From contig NC_049983.1 of the NCBI RefSeq assembly GCF_000003815.2, positions 13,956,240 to 14,020,239 on the forward strand: 64,000 bases of DNA, in the 5' to 3' direction. Shown piece by piece: positions 57,501 through 64,000 of this stretch. The notes beneath the pieces were generated by a model. The model saw nothing but the letters and a program-made list of their open reading frames with translations, did no database searches and was not told where the DNA came from. Every line of letters starts with the position of its first letter. The stretch's first letter is position 1. The stretch comes from Branchiostoma floridae. Taxonomy: Eukaryota > Chordata > Leptocardii > Amphioxiformes > Branchiostomatidae. The position numbers and the translations under genes are program-made.

Positions 57501-58018
57501 TTCCTTTATGTCCTCTGTTTGTAAATGTCTGTACATGTTTCTTCTTCTGCTTCCCAGAGGATATCATGTGGTTTAAGCCAGTGGAGTTGAGGACCAAGTG
57601 GGGAAGAAGAGGGCATATCAAAGAGCCTATTGGTGAGTAACATTACAGATCTTATTTTATAATAGAGAGAACCCAACATGCTTAATGATAAGAGTAGGGG
57701 AGACATAGTCTGCATGGTTATAAACACAAGCCATGGCCAAGTACTAATGAAAAATGAACAAGCATCATGCTGTGTATCATGCTGAGTTCACCTACTGTAC
57801 CTTTTTCCTTGACTTTACTTTTGATCCCGTTTTTTCTAGGTACTCATGGGCACATGAAGTGCTTTTTTGACGGCCAGTTGAAGTCCCAGGACACTGTGCT
57901 GATGAACCTGTACAAACGTGTGTACCCCAAGTGGACCTATGACCCAGAGGTCAACATGCCTCCACCTGAGCAACCTCTGACCTCAGAGGTCACCAGTGTG
58001 GAGGAAGAAATGGGATAA
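42561..58018 (+). CDS. TSR1: TSR1 pre-rRNA-processing / ribosome maturation factor (808 aa)
   Basis: Twenty-one exons join in frame: 42561-42669, 43881-43951, 44442-44528, 44727-44921, 48828-48944, 49352-49462, 49689-49802, 50312-50488, 52555-52714, 53069-53175, 53528-53635, 54120-54283, 54697-54847, 55090-55141, 55342-55400, 55506-55568, 56007-56090, 56377-56479, 57091-57231, 57558-57632, 57840-58018. All junctions are GT/AG. Human TSR1 is 804 aa. Diagnostic stretches are [14 protein letters not shown] (N-terminus), [78 protein letters not shown] and THGHMK near the C-terminus. The order is a basic N-tail, a GTPase-like core, an AARP2CN domain (about 230-315), an acidic linker (about 410-475) and a RIBIOP_C/DUF663 region (about 490-790). 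TSR1 is a catalytically inactive GTPase relative of BMS1 that escorts pre-40S particles in nucleus and cytoplasm. Confidence 0.96.
43111..43333. mobile_element. CTGTAAATGCA MITE (TA target), copy 2
   Basis: Same family as 7778-7970. Perfect CTGTAAATGCA/TGCATTTACAG ends, TA on both sides (43109-43110, 43334-43335) and shared CCGCGAAATTAAAT blocks. Lies in TSR1 intron 1. Confidence 0.75.
45208..45552 (+). pseudogene. ORF1 fragment of the LINE
   Basis: Open without a start from about 45208 to the TGA at 45550. The sequence [15 protein letters not shown]...[16 protein letters not shown] resembles the C-terminal domain of non-LTR ORF1 proteins, which bind RNA. The N-terminal part is missing. The TGA is in the same reading frame as ORF2. 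Confidence 0.6.
45553..48570 (+). CDS. LINE ORF2: endonuclease and reverse transcriptase
   Basis: The frame is open from directly after the ORF1 stop to TAG at 48568-48570. 956 codons follow a GTG at 45700, and no upstream in-frame ATG is obvious. An AP-type endonuclease occupies the first 240 residues counted from 45700 (LTEVIP, CIYRSP, GDFN near 150, LDLIIT, GDHCCL). A reverse transcriptase spans about 490-745 ([44 protein letters not shown] near 672). A C-terminal region follows ([16 protein letters not shown]). No frameshift or stop interrupts it, so the copy is young or was recently active. The protein would make cDNA by target-primed reverse transcription. The family is CR1/jockey-like by motif style; exact clade not determined. 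Confidence 0.85.
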   Translation, partial: QREEVGLNITHDDKQDNTHDGNSDNTHDDIGNNAHGGGQPWKSKAGPLKVLYTNTDQFPNKREELRFMVASDPVDLIALTEVIPKAQINPLKICTLDMEGYEAFTNFNPDERNLGKSGTRGIVIFVKKSLNLSVQELDFSAAGFHEQLFLKCELGNKESLIVGCIYRSPTSDPTDSTTRLCELLSNVCKEKAKHMVIMGDFNLKEIDWEGRTTVDGAHPHCQHFLDCLDDNFLTQHVEEPTRHRVNQTPSVLDLIITNEQHTVGELQYLPGLGKGDHCCLNFVINCSREKPPRPEARRNYNKGNYQKAKEDLGGIDWDTEISHMEVSQAWTRFCELLNKVVDECIPLTRGVQRPNKLYLNKQAMEVKNKKRKMWSKWKSSGSLADFRRYAAVRNSLRSLTRQLCSEYEHRLVRDLKDNPKNFWRYTKSRLSTRPKIGSLVKPDGSMALTDLDKAEVLNNFFASVFTDENTSSIPRANAKTVTSVLDNFEISRETVERKLSELNPTKSAGPDGLHSRLLKELASELSYPVSVIFKKSLEAGCVPADWKTAHITPIHKKGSRQDPGNYRPVSLTSVVVKTLESIIRDALVDHLMANELFTDAQHGFVPKRSCTTQLLVVMNDWSQCLERGEPVDSIYLDFKKAFDSVPHKRLLVKLHSYGIRGHTLKWIQDFLSNRRQKVVINGAHSSWRNVKSGIPQGSVLGPTLFVVFINDLPEVVTSAVKIFADDSKIYRPILCKEDQEALQRDLQAVEKWSEVWQLPFNAGKCKVLHLGRGNQRAEYRLGGLILEETKVEKDLGVSVDEQLKFHVNTTVSAQKANQILGLVKRTFSNLDEVTVPLLYKSMVRPHLEYANAVWGPHFKVDQNTVEKVQRRATRLVPTLKSFPYSVRLESLKLPSLHYRRARGDMIQVFKFLTGRERVSAQSFFTESQHQSTRGHRFKLTVPLAKSLVRRQSFAVRVVQNWNSLPAEVVEAESVNAFKTRLDLCWSKKRYHDRQEGDYTGAAYFT
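48598..48827. other. Rest of TSR1 intron 4 after the LINE
   Basis: Short non-coding remainder up to exon 5; nothing recognised. Confidence 0.5.
50627..52245. mobile_element. 1.6-kb CAGGGCTCGAA-type TIR element in TSR1 intron 8
   Basis: Left end CAGGGCTCGAAGTTAAC and right end (complement CAGGCCTCAAAATTACC) are inverted repeats with GGGACA-rich subterminal blocks. GGTAA flanks directly on both sides (50622-50626, 52246-52250), a 5-bp target-site duplication. A deeper inverted pair (GCAGGCTTTTAGCTAG at about 50773 and its complement at about 52072) lies inside. It contains GCCGCCATTTTGG at 50938. The open frames inside (up to 152 aa) lack transposase motifs, so it appears non-autonomous. Confidence 0.72.
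52738..52835. repeat. Polypyrimidine (CTTT)n tract
   Basis: A nearly pure C/T run on the plus strand starting 24 bp after the exon 9 donor of TSR1. Simple repeat; could adopt triplex structure. Confidence 0.7.
52906..52983 (+). ncRNA. Box C/D snoRNA candidate, TSR1 intron 9
   Basis: A terminal stem CTGCC (52908-52912)/GGCAG (52977-52981) encloses a C box-like ATGATGT (52914-52920) and a D box CTGA (52973-52976) directly next to the 3' stem. A degenerate C' box (GTGATTT) lies between. Box order, spacing and length (about 74-78 nt) fit a C/D snoRNA that guides 2'-O-methylation. Two near-identical copies lie in introns 10 and 12. Human TSR1 introns host SNORD91A/B, which supports the position. 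The rRNA target is not resolved by eye. Confidence 0.72.
53297..53374 (+). ncRNA. Box C/D snoRNA candidate, TSR1 intron 10
   Basis: Second copy. A 7-bp terminal stem ACCTGCC (53297-53303)/GGCAGGT (53368-53374), C box-like ATGATGT, D box CTGA (53364-53367). The internal guide-like blocks (ACTTAGTTAGCTATGAGAG and CTCTTGCCAGTATCATT) are identical to copy 1. Upstream flanks are diverged. Confidence 0.75.
54412..54489 (+). ncRNA. Box C/D snoRNA candidate, TSR1 intron 12
   Basis: Third copy with stem ACCTGCC (54412-54418)/GGCAGGT (54483-54489), C box-like ATGATGT and D box CTGA (54479-54482). It differs from the others only in the few bases just before the D box. Confidence 0.75.
54915..54996. repeat. 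Hairpin repeat in TSR1 intron 13
   Basis: Arms CACCAAAAAGCAGTTACTC and its near complement ending CTTCTTGGTGCA enclose a loop of about 25 bases. Probably a fragment of a dispersed repeat. Confidence 0.5.
55620..55900 (-). repeat. Probable LINE 3'-end fragment, reverse orientation
   Basis: Starts with (GAAT)n followed by GAAGACCTTTATTGTAC, which on the minus strand reads as a repeat body ending in an (ATTC)n tail. Limits are approximate. Lies in TSR1 intron 16. Confidence 0.4.
56518..56706. mobile_element. Short TIR repeat in TSR1 intron 18
   Basis: Left CAGGGCTGTCTCCAG and right CTGGAGACAGC are inverts. The interior shares CATTGTTTGGGAGCCCATG with the copy at 24480. Non-coding. Confidence 0.5.
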
Positions 58019-58691
58019 GGAAGTCAGACGTGTCAAAAGTCATATTTTTGACCTCCAGTTTTCAATCTTTAATCAGACAAAAATGTTTCTAATTGTGTTC
58101 CTATACCTAGACAAAGAGTATACATGCATGTTCATGTATGATGATGATAATGACATCAAAGGTCAAAAGATGTCCCCTACGTGAAACACTTGGTTCAGAA
58201 ATAGCATGATGTACTAAAAGAGTATTTGAAAGAAACATGTATATCAGAGAGCAATAAGAGGAGCAATATTGTAATAGGAAAAGAATGAATGTGATTGTCC
58301 ATATTCTTGATGCAGTTAAATCATGGAGCTTACTTGATGTGTAAGGCTATGTAAGGATATTATATCTCAGTCTATAGTGGATGAACTAACACCATGATTG
58401 GAACATTTCAAGAGATAGAAGAGTTGGTCAACTTTGGTGGTAAATCCACAGAAACAAAGTATTAACCAATGTTAGTGTTAATATTAACTTACTAACCAAC
58501 TTGTAATTGGTTCCTTATATAAGATATTGCTTGTGATGAAACTGGTTTCCAGTTGATGTTAAGAATTAGAAAGCTAAGATCTGTAGGTATGACCACAAGG
58601 TTCTGGTTAATATTAACTCGCTAACCTACCCGCTTCTGTGGGGCAACAAAATCAACGTCTTCCATTTTGCTCGCACACCAGACATGTTGAG

Positions 58692-58705
58692 GTTGCCTAG
58701 GCAAC
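58692..58705. promoter_or_regulatory. Perfect RFX X-box palindrome
   Basis: GTTGCCTAGGCAAC is a full palindromic X-box. A second half-site GTTGCCATGG follows at 58707. It lies 0.7 kb after the TSR1 stop. Function not shown. Confidence 0.5.
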
Positions 58706-59198
58706 TGTTGCCATGGATGCATGCTCCTGGTTGTGTGAGTTAAGAGTGTTACACTTGACAAAGTTAGTCAAGACTTTAAGGGGTTGGAAGGGGAGAAGGG
58801 TTGTACATATGGGTATATAGAGATAGGAATCAGGATAGGGGAGGATAAGTGATGAGGTTAGTTGACCAATGTTGTTAGAAATACAGTATCAGAATGCGAG
58901 GTAGTAGTGGAATCTTCATCATTACCAAGTACTGTAGGAAATGATGATCATGAACTGATAATTTTTCAGTGAGACTTGAATATATTAAGTCCCATATTTG
59001 GACAATTTTTAAAAATTTTTATTTTGTTAGTATATAATTTGGGAGTATTCAAAGGGGGGAGATGTTCGGTGGTTGTTCAAAATGGCGCGTAAGAGACGGT
59101 GATGGGCGAAGAGCTGGTTCTGGGACGTCCTGGTTCTCTCAGTTTGTTCGAGATCTGGGGTTCTCTCTCTAGTTCTCGCCAGATCTCGCAGTGGTCAT

Positions 59199-59234
59199 CA
59201 CGTGGTTTGCCCACAATTCCCACGTATGACGTCA
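59199..59234. promoter_or_regulatory. E-box and CRE cluster
   Basis: CACGTG at 59199-59204 and TGACGTCA at 59227-59234, inside a GC-richer patch (59060-59250). AT-rich direct repeats (AATTTTTATTTT) border the patch. Confidence 0.4.
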
Positions 59235-60144
59235 TCTCGTCATACGCCCATCACAATTTTTTTAAATTTTTATTTTATTCACTGTTTTGCCCTACCAGCA
59301 TTGATGCTGGTTTCAGTGATTGATAAAAAAAAACTTTATTGGCTCTGACAACAGGAAGAAGTGTTACTGACTGTACTTTAGATTCATGTGCCACAGTACA
59401 AATTGCCAAACTGCAAATAATTCCATTCAGTAGATCTGTGGTATATTTTATGACCTGTATGCTGTAGCTATTACAAATGGGATGTCCTTCCTACAACAAG
59501 ATAGGCATAAGCATGTGGTTAGCCTTGTAGCTAAGTTGTAAACACCATTGGTATTGTTTCAGTTGCTGATGTTTCATCATTTTATCAGTTGATATATTCT
59601 TGAAATATGCAGCATTCCCACATCGACTAGTTTTTGCAAATGTGTAACTACATGTATGATATTATATTTTGAAATTGAAGTCAAGAAAGGGAATATCACA
59701 GAATAGTTTCCATGCCACTTGAGGATCATCTCTTTGTTGAAATGCAAGTATTGAGGGAAAAAAAACAGACAAAACATACTGTACAGAAGTGAAAACTTGT
59801 CATTAACATACAGAAGAAACTGTTTGACAATGTATCTTGTAAGAAGTTTTGTTGTGGCAGTAGATATGTAGTAATTATTAAACTGTGCATTGAATGTAAG
59901 ACGTTCAGATAGAATTTTGCAATGACTTCTGTACCAATGAAGAAGGGATAGGTTTATATAAGGGCAGTCATCTGCGTTTGCATTGTCCATTTGTATAAAA
60001 AGCAAAACTGTGCACCACTGTTGTTGGTTTCTTTTCTCATGATTTTCTTGGTTAAGTTGTTCATGGTACATATTGTGCTACAGAACTAAACGCATGTATC
60101 AACTCTTCATGTCCAATTTGCCATATTTCCATATACATGTATAT

Positions 60145-60197
60145 TGATAATACCAAGGAGCTTTTATCAGTCTGATAAAAGCTCCTTGATAATACCA
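60145..60197. repeat. 31-bp hairpin between 11-bp direct repeats
   Basis: TGATAATACCA at 60145-60155 and 60187-60197 flanks a hairpin with 14-bp perfect arms (AGGAGCTTTTATCA, loop GTC, TGATAAAAGCTCCT). Confidence 0.7.
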
Positions 60198-62147
60198 ACT
60201 CATGATTCTACCTGGTGCAATGATACTGCCACATTAAAAAAATCATTGTTGCAGAGGCCTTCTCAAATTGAATTGAACTCCTAAATATCTAACGTGTATA
60301 AACTTTAGGACTGCTGCATTGCACATCTCATTTTAAATTAATGAATTTTGAATTCCTGTATTTTTTCTCATGTTGTGATCTGGCATCTGGGGGAATTATA
60401 GGGAGTTAATCTTTTGTCGGCCTGATTAATAATGAATTGATTTGAGAAACATTTTTCGATCAGTTAGAGATGCAGCTATTACTAGCTATACTTTGCAACA
60501 TACGACAACAAAAACATCATGTTCGCATAATTATAATCTTCCCATTTATTCATTGAAAATAGTATCAACTGTTCTCAAAAATAGTGAGCATCCACAGATC
60601 TGTACAACACATAAAGAGAATAGATCTCATCCGTAGACGTTCCTGCGAAACGTCTACTGTGCAACATCTACTGATGGTACACTTTATAAGTATCTTTGAC
60701 AACATCATATCATTGTTTTAAATTTCTTGAATATTGGAACATATAACAAGGCCTTTTTCATCTTTTTATAATTTTTCTAACACCAATCTGGGATTGTGAG
60801 ATAAAATCCTCAATCTTAGATTGGCATTTTTTTTCTTATCATATCTTTCTGTTATAACATAACATTAAAATATTCACCAATGCACTTCAAATTTCTACTT
60901 AACAGAACACTGCATTTTTCTTTCCACTGCCATCATATAGAAACTTTAAAGCATAAGATTTTAAGACCTATAACAGATACATGATATTAACATGAATGTT
61001 AACATTTAAAAAAAAAACATGTCAATGGATCATCAACAAGGTAGAATGATCAAGTAACAAGCTTGGAATTATCTTCCTGGCTCAGAAATCATTAAACATA
61101 AAATATGCCAAGTGTATGAAGCACAAGCATTCATTCTACTGCGTTACATATTCATGTTCATACCGTTTAACATAAACAAAATGTATTATACAAATCAATT
61201 TGGTCTTGGAACAACATAGGCAAGTATAAAGTTCAAGAACATTGCAAGCAGTGCATCACTGCATAAAGCCGAGTTTTCGCACCTGTAGAAATGCTTTGCC
61301 CAACACAAAAGGCAACATTAATTTCCAAGTAATAACCTCTCTTCCCTTCATTTTTATACGGCTCTTTGGGGCTTTTTCCAAAATTGATCCACTTACCACA
61401 GAAAATATGAAACTCTACCAGAACATCGTTTGCTTCTCTTAATGCTAGTTTCCATTAAGAAATAAAAGAGAAAAACCTAACACAGCATTGGCACCAGACA
61501 ACAGTCACCCGTTGCTCAACCTTAGTATTTGAGGGTTGACAGGTTCAAAAGCCAAACATATAGAAATAAAGGATGACAGATAAATGAAGTCTACTGTGCC
61601 TGGCTTGTAAGTTTTGTCATATGAACAACAATGTATGTTAGTACAAAACTGTCCAAATCATTAGTAATACACCTCTAAACTTTTAGGGCATGTCAAGCTG
61701 CAGCAATCTGCTGCAGTCTGTACTACAAATCTTCTTGTCAAATATCATATACAAAAAGTTTTACTATAGATAGAAAATCCTGATTAATAGTAATTTGTAT
61801 TCTTTCTGTTATGAAGTCAATAGTATGGAAGTCCTTGGAAAAGGAATTCCATTTTCTTTCTGGTGTAACATAACATTCCATACAGAATTCACTTTGTCTT
61901 CACAGGTAACACTGCTCAATAGAACCATATATAATATAGCTGCTTGACAATGGCAGGAGGAATCCACAGTGTCTTAACCAGAGCAAAGCATGTCCTGACT
62001 GCACTATCTACATATATATCTAAATCTTTCCCATTATGCTAAATCCTGGTACTTAACACCACAAAGTATACAAAACTTTCCCATGAAACATAATGACTTG
62101 AACAACACACAATGTTGTACAATAGAGCTGTGTGTTTTGACCTTAAT

Positions 62148-63620
62148 TTAAGGGGACATAGCGTGGCCATGTTGGGGACTGACATTCTGCCAGTTGTGGC
62201 TATGTCTGTACACAGTGTGGGGGAGGTCCGGAGACCTGGACATGCCTTCTGGACAGGCGACGTTTCTCGTGCTCAGGTTGAGGGGATCGTTTGACGCCAC
62301 CTGGTGATGGTTTCGCATGTGGGAGCTGGGATTGGGGTGCTGGTGCTGTTCCTCCCTGGGGGTCGTTGTGGGGGATTCGTCAGACGAGGTGTGGGGAGAG
62401 AGCGGCTGGTATGGGGTCATGACTGGGATCCCGCTGATGCGTCTGCCACCAGAGCTGGCCATGCTGGTTGGCGGATACACCCCCGGGTACATGGGAGCGG
62501 GGAACATCATAGGGGAGGGGCAGACCCATGTCTGTCCAGGCTGACCCNNNNNNNNNNNNNNNNNNNNNNNNNNNNNNNNNNNNNNNNNNNNNNNNNNNNN
62601 NNNNNNNNNNNNNNNNNNNNNNNNNNNNNNNNNNNNNNNNNNNNNNNTGGGGATGAAGGGGGCAGGTGGAAAGCAGAGTAGGGGAGTGGTGTGTGGGGCG
62701 GCTGGGAATCACGCGAGGGACTTCTGTCACGTGGGGGCTCGCTCATGGGGGACCGGCGCGATTCCTCTACGGCAGCCTGATGCGACTGATGAGCTGTCTG
62801 TGGTGATGGTGTCTGTTGGGAGGCGTCAGTCATGTGAGGAGGGTGTTGGGGTGGCTGTGGCTCCTCAGGCATTGGTCTGTCCTGGGGCATCTAAAATGAT
62901 ATACATAGACTTCAGATTAAAAGAAGAACACACTGGAAACTTGAATAAACACAGCATCACAATAAGCAATATCTTCTTGCTCATAGACCAGTCTACCACT
63001 TTTAAAAATGCAAGCACTGTCATAAGTTCGAAAATGCTATTTCTATCCATCTGCTCCTTTACTTGTGTGATCTCACCTGTTGTTCTGGCTGTGGTGAGAT
63101 GCTCTCCCGAACCAATCCGCTAGGAGTCTCTTCTGTGTCAGGGAAGCCCTGATAAGGAGACAAGCGTTGGCAGTGTCTCCGGAGATGGGACTCAATTTTC
63201 TCACAGCTAACGCCATCAACAGGACTCTGAAAATAGACAGATCAGAAATTTAAACCAACGAGATAAAATGTGAACAAAGTGTAACAAACAGTTGCGATGC
63301 CATGCACAAGTTCTTTTCTCTGAACCAAGCAACGTTTAAAAAAAAATCACCATTGTCCAAAAAAAATTCCAGTACAAAAAAACACAGGCAGGTTCACACT
63401 GGGTTGTGTTAATGCCACATTTCTGACTAACGTTACATACCTGTGACATATATCTGATCGCTTCGCCAAGGCATTCCCGGTACCCGGCTAGGAAGTCCCC
63501 CTGGCGGATGACCGGTGTTGCTGCAGGAGGAGTCTTGCCCTGCTCGTACGCCTGCACCTGTTTCTGCAGGTGCTTCATGTGCATCAGGGTGAGCTCGAGG
63601 ATCTCGGCTTTTCCACAGGA
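62148..63620 (-). CDS. bHLH-Orange transcriptional repressor, 3' part (clockwork orange/BHLHE40-like)
   Basis: Minus-strand exons with matching phases: 63441-63620, 63077-63226, 62148-62890 (stop TAA). The first encodes bHLH helix 2 (KAEILELTLMHMKHLQKQV), a linker and an Orange domain (GYRECLGEAIRYMSQ). The second reads SPVDGVSCEKIESHLRRHCQ. The last is Pro/Ser/His-rich and contains PLNLS, an exact CtBP-binding motif, 50 residues before the end. No C-terminal WRPW or YRPW is present, which argues against Hes and Hey. The helix-Orange sequence is nearest in style to clockwork orange and BHLHE40/41. These proteins bind E-boxes and repress, often in the clock. The basic region and helix 1 lie to the right, beyond 63620 or in the terminal gap. 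100 N (62548-62647) interrupt the last exon, so about 34 residues and the frame across it are unknown. Confidence 0.8.
62548..62647. other. Assembly gap (100 N) inside the bHLH last exon
   Basis: Exactly 100 N. The reading frame changes across it, so the true gap length is probably not 100. Confidence 0.95.
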
Positions 63621-63945
63621 CTGCATAACAAAAGAAGAAATACAGGTTAAGTAGGCTAATTCGGTTTAGTACCGATACGTCTAGAAGAACGTGCGCCAAG
63701 ATTGATACTGTGGTATTGCGGTACTCTCCAAGTCAGAGGTTATGCCTTGTTAAAAGTCATCTTGACAATGAACAAAGAACATAAACAACACCACGCCATC
63801 CCCTCCCAATATCATCATCAGGTGCGCCGACAATCGTTCGACAGGAAAATTGCCTGACACAGTAGGTTTTGGGATAGTCGAAGCCCTACCCGTGCCTTCA
63901 AGGTACGACTTCTTTCATTTCTCACCTTTGTACATATTTTTACTC
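63621..63945 (-). other. Intron of the bHLH gene
   Basis: AT-rich. ACTCTCCAAGTCAGAGG at 63722 resembles the TIR at 42346 but no partner is seen. A possible minus donor (CAAAG, GTGAGA) lies near 63925, next to the gap. Confidence 0.4.
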
Positions 63946-64000
63946 NNNNNNNNNNNNNNNNNNNNNNNNNNNNNNNNNNNNNNNNNNNNNNNNNNNNNNN
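63946..64000. other. Assembly gap at window end
   Basis: N from 63946 to the end of the window. The 5' exons of the bHLH gene are probably beyond it. Confidence 0.95.

Larger units (their letters stand above)
58019..62147. other. Convergent intergenic region (TSR1 and bHLH 3' ends)
   Basis: Contains the 3' UTRs of both genes, with unknown limits. It also holds an RFX-type X-box at 58692, a CRE/E-box patch at 59199-59234 and a small flanked hairpin at 60145-60197. The many open frames here (for example 59577-60071 minus) have AT-rich, non-coding composition and no domains. Confidence 0.5.

Noticed and set aside
59577-60071. 164-aa minus-strand ORF
   Set aside because: AT-rich codon use, no domain, no splice context; lies in the convergent 3' region.
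62304-62681. Plus-strand ORFs at 62.3-63.1 kb
   Set aside because: Antisense shadows of the Pro/Ser-rich bHLH last exon, partly through N.

Overview
The window looks like a piece of a cephalochordate (amphioxus, Branchiostoma-type) nuclear genome. The genes are intron-rich and read like single-copy relatives of vertebrate genes. The introns and intergenic DNA are packed with short terminal-inverted-repeat (TIR) elements, and there are three runs of N (8379-8478, 62548-62647, 63946-64000). The species is inferred from gene content and repeat style; no search was run.

Layout. 1-10.5 kb is repeat-dominated intergenic or intronic DNA, with several CAGGGCTCGAAA-type TIR elements, one copy nested in another, a 246-bp tandem block and a large palindromic element around the first N gap. 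At 10.56-11.00 kb on the minus strand is the first coding exon of an unrecognised acidic protein. 11-20 kb is sparse: a fragmentary plus-strand candidate gene near 13-14 kb and a 73-residue membrane microprotein candidate at 16.6 kb behind a promoter-like patch. 20.4-27.7 kb holds a complete six-exon ankyrin/SOCS-box gene of the ASB5/9/11/13 group. Its first intron contains a large foldback element and a 5S-rRNA-derived SINE split by another element. 30.0-41.2 kb holds two tandem ten-coding-exon alpha-amylase genes with TATA boxes and 5' UTR introns. A degenerate interstitial telomere-like array follows at 41.8 kb. 42.6-58.0 kb is a complete 21-exon TSR1 ribosome-biogenesis gene. A LINE lies in its intron 4 and a 1.6-kb TIR element in intron 8. 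Three near-identical box C/D snoRNA-like sequences lie in introns 9, 10 and 12. 62.1-63.6 kb on the minus strand is the 3' part of a bHLH-Orange repressor gene that runs off the right end.

How the parts relate. The amylase pair is a local duplication whose exons are patchily homogenised. TSR1 and its intronic snoRNA candidates form a natural ribosome-biogenesis unit, as in human TSR1, which hosts SNORD91A/B. TSR1 and the bHLH gene converge, leaving about 4 kb between them that contains an RFX X-box palindrome and a CRE/E-box patch. I found no wholly new multi-gene system. The most interesting signals are the snoRNA trio, a perfect 108-bp palindrome in an amylase intron, and the element-in-SINE structure.
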